Positions 24,715 to 33,691 of a stretch of DNA of 33,804 bases are shown here, one piece after another; the first letter of the stretch is position 1; every line of letters begins with the position of its first letter. The notes under the pieces were generated by a model that saw only the letters and a list, made by a program, of their open reading frames with translations, was not told where the DNA came from and made no database searches. The translations under genes and the position numbers were made by a program. Location of the stretch: contig JAJCYR010000004.1 of assembly GCA_029262775.1 (NCBI GenBank), positions 1 to 33,804 of the forward strand, read 5' to 3'. The DNA is from Bacteroidota bacterium. GTDB taxonomy: Bacteria; Bacteroidota; Rhodothermia; Rhodothermales; UBA10348.

Positions 24715-25272
24715 TCAGTTGCCCACCGATGCGGCCGCTTCCGATTCTGGGTCAATTTCAATGCCGAGTTTACGGGCAATGTCCAGATTCAGGTTCTTGA
24801 CACGACTTTCGTTCACGAAAAGCAGCGCAGGCGAGCGCAGGACCACATCGAGATTGTTGGCCGTGGCTATTTCGTCAATAACGGTCTGGACACGGTCCAG
24901 CAGTGGTGCCATCAGGTCCTGCTCCATCTGGGCAATTTCGTCATCTTTGGCCTGGGCCGACTGCTGAATTTCAGCCTGAAGTTGAGTCAGTTCAGACTCG
25001 CGTTCCTGTTGACGTTCAGGCGAGAGGAGCGGACGTTGCTTCTCATAGCGCGCCACGCGTTCCTGGAAGTCTTCGGCCAGCGCCTGAAGCGCCTGCTGAC
25101 CGGTTGCCACTTCGCGTTGGATATCATCCTGGATAGTTCTGTAGTCCGGCATATACTGGATGATCAGCTCCGGATCGGCGTAACCGATTCGGACGGAGTT
25201 GTCCGAGGTCTGCGCTATGGCGCTGGATCCCAGCAGAAAAAGAGCGAGCAGCGTGAATGAATGCTTGTACAT
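24715..25272 (-). CDS. OmpH/Skp-family periplasmic chaperone (distal copy)
   Basis: This 185-residue secreted protein of the Skp/OmpH family is expected to hold unfolded outer-membrane proteins in the periplasm for delivery to BamA. The signal peptide MYKHSFTLLALFLLGSSAIA ends with a likely AIA-Q cleavage site near 20. The short IGYADPELIIQYMPDY segment after it is typical of OmpH strand 1, and a long charged helix with heptad-like Gln/Glu repeats (about 50-130) forms the coiled-coil arm. The C-terminal NLDVVLRSPALLFV strand closes the base domain. The start was placed at the ATG at 25272 because a longer frame from a GTG at 25296 would put non-signal residues ahead of the signal peptide. It lies 33 bases after its tandem paralogue. 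Confidence 0.9.
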   Translation of the reverse strand: MYKHSFTLLALFLLGSSAIAQTSDNSVRIGYADPELIIQYMPDYRTIQDDIQREVATGQQALQALAEDFQERVARYEKQRPLLSPERQQERESELTQLQAEIQQSAQAKDDEIAQMEQDLMAPLLDRVQTVIDEIATANNLDVVLRSPALLFVNESRVKNLNLDIARKLGIEIDPESEAAASVGN

Positions 25273-25305
25273 GGATTTGATTTCTTGTGTGGTCACTGGA
25301 TGTGG

Positions 25306-25839
25306 TTACTGATTACCATCAAGGTCTATGCCGAGTTCGCTCAGCACCAGGTCGGAGACGTTATACTGCTGCCGACGGAACATGAACAGGAAGTCGCCTG
25401 AAATGTCAAAAACGAAGTCATAGCCCTCTGACGTGGCAACCTGATCGACTGCCTCCAGAATACGTTCCTGAAGGGGCCTCATGAGTTGCTCCTGCCGGGT
25501 AAAGATTTCCCCATCAGGCCCGAAATATCGTGTTCTGAGCTGTTCCAGCTCATTTTCAGCGCGAACTATTTCCTGGCGCTTTCGCTGGCGCTCATCCGGC
25601 GTATACAACAATTCGCGGGACTGATACTCCCGAAACTGGTTGTCCAGATCACGCTTCTTGGCGTCGAGCTCCTTCTGCCAGTCACCGGACAACCGGTCCA
25701 ATTGCTGCTGAACGGTGGCATACTCGGGTAGACGGCCCAGAATATACTCTGAATCCATATACGCAATCTTCTGCTGGGCGGCGACCGACTGCGCCGACAA
25801 CACAAGCAGAAGACCCGACACTATTGTTGACACTCTCAT
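25306..25839 (-). CDS. OmpH/Skp-family periplasmic chaperone (proximal copy)
   Basis: This 177-residue paralogue of the next gene has signal peptide MRVSTIVSGLLLVLSAQSVAA, then the family opening KIAYMDSEYILGRLPEY, a coiled-coil arm with LDRLSGDWQKELDAKKRDL and ERQRKRQEIVRAENELEQL (about 47-110), and the closing strand YDFVFDISGDFLFM. Two starts are possible: ATG at 25839, preferred because it gives a net-positive n-region, and ATG at 25866, which has a GGAG nine bases upstream but adds a neutral leader. It follows bamA by 48 bases. The two copies differ clearly in sequence, so they may serve different clients or form mixed trimers (inference). Confidence 0.9.
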   Translation of the reverse strand: MRVSTIVSGLLLVLSAQSVAAQQKIAYMDSEYILGRLPEYATVQQQLDRLSGDWQKELDAKKRDLDNQFREYQSRELLYTPDERQRKRQEIVRAENELEQLRTRYFGPDGEIFTRQEQLMRPLQERILEAVDQVATSEGYDFVFDISGDFLFMFRRQQYNVSDLVLSELGIDLDGNQ

Positions 25840-25887
25840 GGGATTACTGTCTGAATTGGAGGACATAGGCGTGCACTCCGGTGGGGG

Positions 25888-28353
25888 TCAGAAGCCCTGT
25901 CCGAGGCTGAACTGAAAGGTCCACTTCTTGGATCCGTCGTGATCACTCGTAAGCTGTGTGAATTCATCAAAGTTATACCCGTAAGCCATCTCGACCATTC
26001 CAAGGATAGGGAGAAATACCTTGGCCCCAAAACCGGCACTCCGGAACACATCGGTAGGATTGTAGGCACGGAACTGATCCCAGGCATTCGCCGCATCCAT
26101 GAACAGGTAGGGAGCGGCCTGCAATGACTGCGACTGAACGGCCATCCACGTAAGCTGCGCTCCATATTTATTCAATATGCGCCCTCCCACTGGTTCATTG
26201 TCTTCATTCCTGGGGCCGAGAGCAGCCAGAGGGAAGCCCCGCATATAGATCACGTCTTTTCCGAAAAAGCTCAAAAAGCCCTGGGTTTCGAAGGGTGATC
26301 CACCTACAACGAAGCGTTCAAACTCTACTTCCTCTCCGGTCAGCGTACCGATGAATCCGAAGTCCGAATTGAAGGACAGGGAGATTTTGCGCGTAATGGG
26401 AGCGTGCCATTCGGTGTTCAAGCGCCATTTATGGAACTGGATAAGATCACCGATCGGAGGTGCGATCTGTGCCGAGAGGAGGAAGCTCGATCCCTGACTT
26501 GGAAACAGCGGATGGTTCGTGTTGTCCCGGGTAAAGTCCTGCGTAATGGTAAGCTGCTGCGAAACACCCTGTGGAAGCGTGGATATCCAGTCCTGGTTCA
26601 GGAAATACTGGTAGCCAACACGCGTTGATGTCCGGAACCAGTTGTCCGGCCAACTCAATCGCTGCTGATAGAAAACGCTCTGCGAGAACGTGATCAGTCT
26701 CCCATTTCCTGCGGTACCCGCGTCGAGGATGGTTAGACCGCGAATTCGCGAGAATGACGTGGAAAAGCCCAGGGGTTTCGGTTTGCCACGAAACCACGGC
26801 TCGGTGAACGAGAGTTGATACTGTTGAAAGCGGGAGCCATTGGTCTGCACACCAATGCTGAACTGCTGCCCGTCTCCAGAAGGCAGCGGAGACCACGCCT
26901 CGCCCTTGAACAGGTTCTGCGCCGAGAAATTATTGAAATTGAACCGCAATTGCAGTACGACTCCGAACTGTCCCAACGAACCTGACAGTTCCAGCTGACT
27001 GGTGCCAGTTTCTTCAAGATTGTATTTCAGATCTACTGTCTTGCTGCCATCGTTGATGTCTATTTCCGGCCCGGTACCGACCGATTCCTGCGTGAAATAG
27101 TTGAGCTGCATGAGACGGCGCACCGATTCCTGGATTTGGTCCCGCCGGAAAGTGGCTCCCGGAATAGTCGACAGTTCCCGCCGAATAACGTGCTCTTTTG
27201 TTGTTGTATTACCCGCAATCCGAACGTTTCCATATTCAAAGACGTCCCCTTCAAACACGTTCATGACCAGCTCGAGGGAATCCCCCTCCACGCGAACCTC
27301 CGGCTCGACCCCGAACCGCATATACCCGGCATTCATGTAGAGACTGGACACATCGTTGTTTTTGCCAATACCAAACAGGTTCTCTTCCAGAACCTTCACG
27401 TTGTACACGTCGCCCGGATAGAGGGACAATCGTTCGGTCAGTTGGGCGTCGGAAAACAGAGTATTGCCTTCCCACGAAACGTCCTTGATGTGGTACTGTG
27501 GTCCTTCTTCGACCTGGACTTCCACGTGGATTTCCGGATTGCTCCCGTCGAGCCCGGCGATATAGACCGTATCCTGCATGACGCGGGCGTCGTAGTAACC
27601 GCGTTCGTTGTACGCGCGTACAATCCGGTCCATGTCCTTGGCATACTCCTCCCGGTTCAATTTACCGTTCTTCCAGAATTTCCAGAAGGAATTCTTCTTG
27701 GTCTCCATGGCCTTGAGCAACTTGCGGTTGGATACCTGTTCGTTGCCTGAAAAACGGATTTCCTCCACTTTCACCTTCGGGCCCTTGTCAATCCTGAAAT
27801 CCAGATTCACAGTTCGCTCGTCAACCCGATCACGAATGACCTCTACTTCCGCCAGGGGATGCCCTTTGTCGGCATAAAAATCCTTTACGATCTGGACAGA
27901 GCGCGCTACAGCACTTTCCTGTACCGGGCCGCGCGCCACAAGCGGGACCTCCTTGCGAATATCCTTCGCGTGCCCCTTTTTCACATTGGAAAAAGTGTAA
28001 TCTCCGAGCGTAGGCGCCCGACGCACGCGGATGGCCAGAAAAACACCCGACCCGACCCGCCTCTCCTCCACAATCTGCACATTTTCGTACGTCCCGAGGC
28101 GATAGATGGACCGGATGGCTTCACTGAGAGCCGGGTCGCCCGGGATGGACAATTTTTGACCAATGGCCAGCTGACTGGTCTGTTGGACAAAGCTGCGGCT
28201 GAATTCGTCCACATCTCCTTCCACACTCAAACCCAATACATCGAGCACGTCGGGTCGTGTGTAGGCCTCGGGCTGCACCTGTGCCGTGGCGAGTGTCGGC
28301 ACCCCGACCAGCAGGGCCATTCCCAAAAACGTCGAAAGACGAAGGATATGCAT
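25888..28353 (-). CDS. bamA: Outer-membrane protein assembly factor BamA
   Basis: This 821-residue Omp85 protein inserts beta-barrel proteins into the outer membrane. A signal peptide covers about 1-25 (LSTFLGMALLVGVPTLATAQ). The next roughly 420 residues form a series of POTRA domains, with GYYDARV near the middle and several NV-x-I-x-GN strand starts (for example YGNVRIAGNTTTKEHVIRREL). The C-terminal surface-antigen barrel includes LSFTEPWF and ends in phenylalanine (FSLGQGF), the beta-barrel C-terminal signature. The start at 28353 is the one directly preceding a proper signal peptide; a much longer frame upstream to 28800 lies antisense to nothing useful and overlaps uppS. uppS is 109 bases upstream, with no clear promoter in that gap. 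It is followed by two Skp-like chaperone genes. Confidence 0.97.
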   Translation of the reverse strand: MHILRLSTFLGMALLVGVPTLATAQVQPEAYTRPDVLDVLGLSVEGDVDEFSRSFVQQTSQLAIGQKLSIPGDPALSEAIRSIYRLGTYENVQIVEERRVGSGVFLAIRVRRAPTLGDYTFSNVKKGHAKDIRKEVPLVARGPVQESAVARSVQIVKDFYADKGHPLAEVEVIRDRVDERTVNLDFRIDKGPKVKVEEIRFSGNEQVSNRKLLKAMETKKNSFWKFWKNGKLNREEYAKDMDRIVRAYNERGYYDARVMQDTVYIAGLDGSNPEIHVEVQVEEGPQYHIKDVSWEGNTLFSDAQLTERLSLYPGDVYNVKVLEENLFGIGKNNDVSSLYMNAGYMRFGVEPEVRVEGDSLELVMNVFEGDVFEYGNVRIAGNTTTKEHVIRRELSTIPGATFRRDQIQESVRRLMQLNYFTQESVGTGPEIDINDGSKTVDLKYNLEETGTSQLELSGSLGQFGVVLQLRFNFNNFSAQNLFKGEAWSPLPSGDGQQFSIGVQTNGSRFQQYQLSFTEPWFRGKPKPLGFSTSFSRIRGLTILDAGTAGNGRLITFSQSVFYQQRLSWPDNWFRTSTRVGYQYFLNQDWISTLPQGVSQQLTITQDFTRDNTNHPLFPSQGSSFLLSAQIAPPIGDLIQFHKWRLNTEWHAPITRKISLSFNSDFGFIGTLTGEEVEFERFVVGGSPFETQGFLSFFGKDVIYMRGFPLAALGPRNEDNEPVGGRILNKYGAQLTWMAVQSQSLQAAPYLFMDAANAWDQFRAYNPTDVFRSAGFGAKVFLPILGMVEMAYGYNFDEFTQLTSDHDGSKKWTFQFSLGQGF

Positions 28354-28462
28354 GAAACGATCGGGCTGGATGAAGAGTCGGAGCAATAATGGTGTGCAGT
28401 GAATGGGCCTAACGGCAGGTCGACCGGGTGGGTTTCCGTGAAAACAGTGCCAATCGACGTCC

Positions 28463-29224
28463 CTATCCGGCGCTCTCCACACGTCCGAATCGGCGGTCCC
28501 GGTCCTGATAATCCTGAATGGCGTCATAGAGGTGCGTGCGCCGGAAATCTGGCCAGTACGCGGTAGAAAAATGCAGTTCAGTATAGGCCAATTGCCACAG
28601 CAGGAAATTGGATATCCGTCGCTCCCCACCCGTGCGAATGAGCAGATCCGGGTCCGGAAGCTCCGGGTTGGACAAGTACGACTGGAAGCGGGCCGAGTCC
28701 AGGTCCTTCTCCGCCGCCTGGCCTCCAGCCACGTCACGGGCGAAGCGCCGCGCCGCCTGCAGGATTTCCCACCGGCCGGAATACGAAAGCGCCAGCACAA
28801 GCGTCATGGCTGCGTTGCCTTTGGTGGCGTCACAAACGGCTTCCAGCCGCTCCCGGGCGGCTGTTGGCAGCGCATCCCGATCGCCAATCGATACCAACCG
28901 AATGTCGTTGTCGTGCAACGTAGCCGCTTCCTTCTCGAGCGACTTTATCAACAGCCCCATGAGGGCATTCACTTCCTGGGATGGCCGGTTCCAGTTTTCG
29001 GTACTGAACGTATACAGTGTCACGTAGGCAATACCCAGTTCCGCGCACGCTTCCGTCACATCCCGAACCGAATCGACTCCTGCGCGGTGTCCGAGAACGC
29101 GGGGCTTTCCCTTCTGTCTGGCCCATCGACCATTGCCATCCATGATGATGGCTACATGGCGGGGAAGTTCTCCCTTGCCCCGGAGCTCCCGCTGTTTTTC
29201 CAGGTCGGTCACAGACGTGCTCAC
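28463..29224 (-). CDS. uppS: Undecaprenyl diphosphate synthase
   Basis: This 253-residue cis-prenyltransferase elongates farnesyl diphosphate with isopentenyl units to make the C55 carrier lipid for peptidoglycan and surface glycans. The diagnostic motifs are MDGNGRWA at 28-35 with catalytic D29, YTFSTENW near 71-78, and RTGGERRISNFLLWQLAYTEL toward the C-terminus (these are the product- and IPP-binding residues). The start is GTG at 29224, forming a GTGA overlap with the rseP stop. It uses isoprenoid units made by the Dxr route encoded upstream in the same run, and its product is the lipid carried by flippases of the type encoded at 17538-19016. Confidence 0.98.
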   Translation of the reverse strand: MSTSVTDLEKQRELRGKGELPRHVAIIMDGNGRWARQKGKPRVLGHRAGVDSVRDVTEACAELGIAYVTLYTFSTENWNRPSQEVNALMGLLIKSLEKEAATLHDNDIRLVSIGDRDALPTAARERLEAVCDATKGNAAMTLVLALSYSGRWEILQAARRFARDVAGGQAAEKDLDSARFQSYLSNPELPDPDLLIRTGGERRISNFLLWQLAYTELHFSTAYWPDFRRTHLYDAIQDYQDRDRRFGRVESAG

Positions 29225-30564
29225 AAATTCAGGAAGTCATTGAAAATGACAAACACCATGAACAGAAGGAGGATAACCATACCAATCTGCTGCATGACCA
29301 TGCGCACTTTCAGGGATGGCTCCTTCCTCACAATGCCCTCGTAGATAAGAAACATCAGGTGACCGCCATCGAGCGCGGGTATGGGCATGATGTTGATAAT
29401 GGCAAGCGTAATGGACAGGACGGCAACAATATTCCAAAAGAAACGAGCACCTTGATCGGCCGCCTCCTTCGTTGCACGGGCAATCATGACCGGACCACCT
29501 ATGTTTTCGCGGAAGTCGTCCTGACCCGAAAAAACACGTTTCAGGCTGGTTGCAACAAGCCGCGTATTCACCCACGTATCAGAAATGCCTGCACCCACCG
29601 CCTCGAGGGGACCATATTCCCGAAAATCAAACACCGGACTGATACCCAGGAGCCAAGAGTCGTTGGTCTCCTCCGGCGTGATCACATATTCAATTGCATT
29701 CTGGTCCGCGCCAGCGCTGTACGGGTCGCCGGAACGCACCACGGCGACACGAACCGGATGTCCGCCGGCCGCAACCACGGCCGCACTGATGTCGTTCCAG
29801 AACAGGATGTCCGTACTGTCGATGCGCACAATGCGGTCGCCCTCCTGTAGTCCGGCCCTGGCTGCCGGAGAATCTTCTACCACCGAGCCGACTACGGCCG
29901 GGTCGAAGGAAACGCCAAATCGTCCCTTTGTCCTGTTCAGCTGCGTCATCATGTCATCGGGACCTTCCACGCCAACGGACTGACCGTCCCGGTCAAGCTC
30001 AAGTCGTAACGGATCGGCCAGCAGCATTTCCTGAAGGCCGAAGAAGGCCCGGGATCCCGATACGTCGGAACCATTGACAGCCAGAATCCGGTCTCCGGAT
30101 CGGATTCCCATGTCGTACGCAATCGATGCCGAATCGACACGGACCGGGCCCATCGACGGCACGAACATTTCCCCGTAGGTCGCCTTCAGTCCGGCAAAAA
30201 TGACCGCGGCCAGAATGAGGTTGAACAGCACGCCGCCCGTAATCACCAAAATGCGCTGCCATACCGGCTTGGCCCGGAACTCATGCTCCTGTGGTTCTGA
30301 CTCCAACGCGTCCGTGTCCATGCTCTCGTCCACCATCCCCGCAATCTTGACATAGCCCCCGAGCGGTGTCAACCCGAGCACGTACTCTGTATCGCCCCGT
30401 TTGAAGCCCAGTATTTTTGGGGGAAAACCCACGGAAAACTTGTCCACGCGCATCTTGAACAGCTTCGCAAACAGGAAGTGGCCCAACTCGTGAACGAACA
30501 CGAGGATCATGATGGCGAGCAGAACCCAGCCGACGTAGGAAAGCATGTTGGCAATGAACGACAT
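29221..30564 (-). CDS. rseP: Site-2 intramembrane metalloprotease RseP
   Basis: This 447-residue inner-membrane zinc protease performs site-2 cleavage of membrane-anchored regulators, such as anti-sigma factors that signal envelope stress. The zinc motif HELGH is at 25-29 within the first helix, and the third ligand lies in the C-terminal NIMPIPALDGGH motif (LDGG at 398-401). Two PDZ domains lie between, covering about 130-205 and 220-315. Four transmembrane segments are apparent. The ATG at 30564 begins with a helix of the expected type. The gene sits 39 bases after dxr and overlaps uppS by 4 bases, the widespread dxr-rseP-uppS-bamA order. Its substrate in this organism is not in the window. 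Confidence 0.96.
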   Translation of the reverse strand: MSFIANMLSYVGWVLLAIMILVFVHELGHFLFAKLFKMRVDKFSVGFPPKILGFKRGDTEYVLGLTPLGGYVKIAGMVDESMDTDALESEPQEHEFRAKPVWQRILVITGGVLFNLILAAVIFAGLKATYGEMFVPSMGPVRVDSASIAYDMGIRSGDRILAVNGSDVSGSRAFFGLQEMLLADPLRLELDRDGQSVGVEGPDDMMTQLNRTKGRFGVSFDPAVVGSVVEDSPAARAGLQEGDRIVRIDSTDILFWNDISAAVVAAGGHPVRVAVVRSGDPYSAGADQNAIEYVITPEETNDSWLLGISPVFDFREYGPLEAVGAGISDTWVNTRLVATSLKRVFSGQDDFRENIGGPVMIARATKEAADQGARFFWNIVAVLSITLAIINIMPIPALDGGHLMFLIYEGIVRKEPSLKVRMVMQQIGMVILLLFMVFVIFNDFLNL

Positions 30565-30603
30565 ACCGGGTTGTATTCGGTTGATATAGAGCGAGAGCCG
30601 AGT

Positions 30604-31764
30604 CTAATTCCCTGCCTTGCCAATGAGTTCCTTTGCCCGAATGCGCGCCTCACCATCGAGTTGCAGCCGGTCCTCGAGCGCGTGGGCCTCCTCCCCTCCC
30701 AACCGGTCAAGGACCGCCTCATTCACATCAGGAATACCGTTGAATGAAATGCGGCCGTCAAGAAAAGCTGCAACGGCCACCTCGTTCGCGGCATTAAGGA
30801 CAGCCGTTGCCGCCGGGCCGACTTCCAGGGCGGCAAAAGCCAATCCAAGGCACGGAAACGTCTGCATGTCAGGAGGCTGAAAGGACAGCGCGTGGCGCTC
30901 GGTCCAGTCCATCCGCGGCCACGCGGACCGGTTCCGGACCGGGTAATCGAGGGCGTACTGAATGGGAAGACGCATATCCGGGGGCCCCAGCTGCGCAAGC
31001 GTCGACCCGTCAACAAATTCCACCATGGAATGAACTATCGACTGCGGATGCACCACAACGTGTATCTGACCAGGCTTCATGCCGAAAAGCCAGTGCGCCT
31101 CAATAACCTCCAGCCCCTTGTTCATGAGAGTGGCGGAGTCTACCGTGATTTTGGCTCCCATGGTCCAGTTGGGATGGTCCATGGCCTCATCGACACCCAC
31201 ATAGGCCAGATCCTCTCTGGACCGCCCCAGAAACGGCCCACCGGACGCCGTCAGAACAAGCCTGTCGACTTCTCGGGTCGATGCGCCCGCCAGGCACTGG
31301 AAAATGGCGGCGTGCTCGGAATCGACGGGAATGATCTCGGCACCCGACGCAGCCGCCGCTTCTGTAACAAGGTCGCCTGCCACCACCAGGCTTTCCTTGT
31401 TCGCCAGCGCCACGCGCCGGCCGAGGGCTACGGCGCGGAGCGTCAATCTCAATCCTGCAGCGCCTACTACGGCCGACAACACGGTGTCCACGCCCGGCCA
31501 GGCTGCGGCCTCTTCCAACCCTTCCTCGCCTACGAGCACACGTTCCTGCCCGTCGCGGCGCCGATTTCTGTAACATTCGGCGGCATCCAGCGTCCCCACG
31601 ACCACGACTTCCGGGTGGAACTCCCGTGCCTGTGTGGCCAGTGCCTCCACGTTCGACCAGGCCGTCAGTACCTTCACGTCGTAGTGCACCTCAGATGCCC
31701 GGACGACTTCCAGTGCCTGGCTGCCGATGGAACCGGTGGATCCAAAAATTGCGAGGGTGGGCAT
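30604..31764 (-). CDS. dxr: 1-deoxy-D-xylulose-5-phosphate reductoisomerase
   Basis: This 386-residue enzyme converts DXP to MEP using NADPH, the first committed step of the non-mevalonate isoprenoid pathway. NADPH-binding GSTGSIG is at 8-14 and ANKESLV near 121-127. The metal ligands are D148 and E150 in VDSEH and E219 in MNKGLEVIEAHWLF. The substrate loop TASGGPF is at 172-178. ATG at 31764 begins MPTLAIFGSTG as in the family; an in-frame ATG ten codons upstream is unlikely. It heads the minus-strand run, with a weak Bacteroidota-like promoter upstream at 31788-31818, and is divergent from the TPR gene. Confidence 0.98.
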   Translation of the reverse strand: MPTLAIFGSTGSIGSQALEVVRASEVHYDVKVLTAWSNVEALATQAREFHPEVVVVGTLDAAECYRNRRRDGQERVLVGEEGLEEAAAWPGVDTVLSAVVGAAGLRLTLRAVALGRRVALANKESLVVAGDLVTEAAAASGAEIIPVDSEHAAIFQCLAGASTREVDRLVLTASGGPFLGRSREDLAYVGVDEAMDHPNWTMGAKITVDSATLMNKGLEVIEAHWLFGMKPGQIHVVVHPQSIVHSMVEFVDGSTLAQLGPPDMRLPIQYALDYPVRNRSAWPRMDWTERHALSFQPPDMQTFPCLGLAFAALEVGPAATAVLNAANEVAVAAFLDGRISFNGIPDVNEAVLDRLGGEEAHALEDRLQLDGEARIRAKELIGKAGN

Positions 31765-31787
31765 GACATTCAATAGTGAGCGGCAGG

Positions 31788-31818
31788 GAAACATACAGCC
31801 CTACCCGACGATATTAAA
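31788..31818 (-). promoter_or_regulatory. Possible Bacteroidota-type promoter of dxr
   Basis: On the minus strand TTTA (31815-31818), 19 bases and TATGTTTC (31788-31795) resemble the Bacteroidota pattern TTTG-N19-TAnnTTTG with one mismatch in each element. It lies 23 bases upstream of the dxr ATG, inside an 88-base divergent intergenic region. Confidence 0.3.
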
Positions 31819-31852
31819 GCGCGCTTCCAATCACGATGACCGGTCCCGTTTC

Positions 31853-33691
31853 ATGCGCCATGTGCTGACACTTCTACTTCTTCTTGCCGGTGCTGCACAT
31901 CCCGTGGCGGCACAGGAGGTGGACAGTTCAGAGGTAGGCCGCTTTCAACTGGCGGAGTCACTCCTGCAGGCCGGCCAATTTGATCGTGCCATACCCATGC
32001 TCGAGGACCTGCTGGCGTCGAGCCCAGGAACGCATGTTTTCTATGAGCGGCTCCGCCAGGCCTACGAAGAGGTCAAGCGTTACAATGAGGCCATTGCCCT
32101 CGTGGAGCGCCAGATGGCCCGCGCCAGCTCGCCAGAAGTCTTCCTGGTGGAAAAGGGACGACTCCAGTTTCTGGCCGGGATGGAAACTGAAGCGCGGGAA
32201 ACCTGGGACAGCGTCGTGGCCCGACAACCGACCTCCCCGTCCGTGTACCTCATGGTTTACCGGTCCCTGCTCCAGGTACGGCTCTTTGATATCGCCATAG
32301 AGGTACTCGAGGACGGACGCCAACGAATTGGAAATCCCGACCTGTTCCAGACCGACCTGGCCCAGCTCTACGCATTGACATCCCGGCTCGACCAGGCGGT
32401 TGAAGAATATCTTGGACTGCTGCAAAACAATCCCGGGCAGCTCAGCTTCGTGAAGAGTCGCCTCGGACCGTACATGACCGACTCCTCGTCCATCGCGTCC
32501 GCTGTTCCGCCGGTGGAATCCGCGGTTGCACGGGACCCTCTGAACCGGTCGTACAGGGAGCTTCTGACCATGTTGTATGTGGAGTTGGAACGGTATGAAG
32601 ATGCATATCAGGTCGTGCAGGCGGTCGACCGGCTGGAACAGGAAGAGGGATCCATGCTGTTTGCATTCGCGCAGACGGCGGCGGACGGTGGAGCGTGGAA
32701 TGTGGGGGTGAACGCGTTCGAGGAGGTGTTGAAACGGTATCCTGCCTCTCCTGCCTCTCCGGACGCGCTGCGGGGGCTTGGGCTCCTGCAGGAAAAATGG
32801 GCCCAGGAGTTTCTCTCAAGGCTGGAGCCGGACAGCAGTCGGGCACATTATTCGGCGGCGCTGGCCACGTACGAACGCTTCATGATTGACTATCCACAGC
32901 ATGCCCACGTACCCGATGTGCTTACCCGCATGGGCCGTCTGCAGCAGGAGTTCCTGGGCGATCTCGAATCGGCAGAGCGGATCCTGTCGGAAGTGACTGC
33001 CCGCTATCCCGGAACCCGGGCGGCAGACGAAGCCGCGTATGCGCTGGGACAGCTCGCCGTCATGACAGACCGGCTCACCGACGCCCGCATCCGCTTCACC
33101 CGCATTGTGACGCGACTCCGAACCGGAGACCTCGCCGATTCCTCCCGCCTTGAGCTGGCCCGGCTTCACTTTTACCAGGGGCAATTCGATGCCGCCGTTG
33201 CGCTGGCCGAAGCCATGCAGGAGAATTCCTTCTCGGATGTCTCGAACGACGCCATTGGACTCAAAGTCCTGATCAACGAAAGCAGGGGACCGGATTCCCT
33301 CAACACGGCGTTGCGTCGATATGCACGCTCCCAACTCGAAATCCGTCAGCGCAATACCGAGCAGGCGGTCCTCACGTTGAACTTCCTGATAGACGAGTTC
33401 GGTGACCACCCGATTGTTGACGACGCCCGATTCCTGCGGGCAGATGTACTTGCAGAACTTGGCCGCACCAACGACGCCATGCAGGCCTACCTTGAAATTC
33501 CGCTGATGCATCCCATGTCTTTCTTTGGAGACCGGAGCCTCTTTCGCGCCGCTGCCCTGGCCCGGGATCAACAGGGAGATACGGACCGCTCCATCGAGCT
33601 GTTTGAACGCGTTCTTTCGGAATACCCACGTTCATTGTTGGTCCAGGACGCGCGAACAGCCATCAGATTACTCAGAGGGGAACAGGTATGA
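31853..33691 (+). CDS. Secreted tetratricopeptide-repeat protein
   Basis: This 612-residue protein has a signal peptide (MRHVLTLLLLLAGAAHPVAA, cleavage near 20) and then an all-helical TPR solenoid. Repeats with A/L/Y spacing are visible at, for example, AESLLQAGQFDRAIPMLEDL near 34, YNEAIALVERQMA near 78, AYALGQLAVMTDRLTDARI near 400 and LARLHFYQGQFDAAVALAEA near 438. The C-terminal third resembles the repeat array of the BamD/YbgF type (RYP-x-S motifs). A nine-base direct duplication at about 32753-32770 gives the residues PASPAS. The ATG at 31853 was chosen because it opens a good signal peptide; the frame is also open to 31727. The stop overlaps the next ATG by 4 bases. A periplasmic scaffold or assembly role is likely but unproven. 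Confidence 0.85.
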   Translation: MRHVLTLLLLLAGAAHPVAAQEVDSSEVGRFQLAESLLQAGQFDRAIPMLEDLLASSPGTHVFYERLRQAYEEVKRYNEAIALVERQMARASSPEVFLVEKGRLQFLAGMETEARETWDSVVARQPTSPSVYLMVYRSLLQVRLFDIAIEVLEDGRQRIGNPDLFQTDLAQLYALTSRLDQAVEEYLGLLQNNPGQLSFVKSRLGPYMTDSSSIASAVPPVESAVARDPLNRSYRELLTMLYVELERYEDAYQVVQAVDRLEQEEGSMLFAFAQTAADGGAWNVGVNAFEEVLKRYPASPASPDALRGLGLLQEKWAQEFLSRLEPDSSRAHYSAALATYERFMIDYPQHAHVPDVLTRMGRLQQEFLGDLESAERILSEVTARYPGTRAADEAAYALGQLAVMTDRLTDARIRFTRIVTRLRTGDLADSSRLELARLHFYQGQFDAAVALAEAMQENSFSDVSNDAIGLKVLINESRGPDSLNTALRRYARSQLEIRQRNTEQAVLTLNFLIDEFGDHPIVDDARFLRADVLAELGRTNDAMQAYLEIPLMHPMSFFGDRSLFRAAALARDQQGDTDRSIELFERVLSEYPRSLLVQDARTAIRLLRGEQV

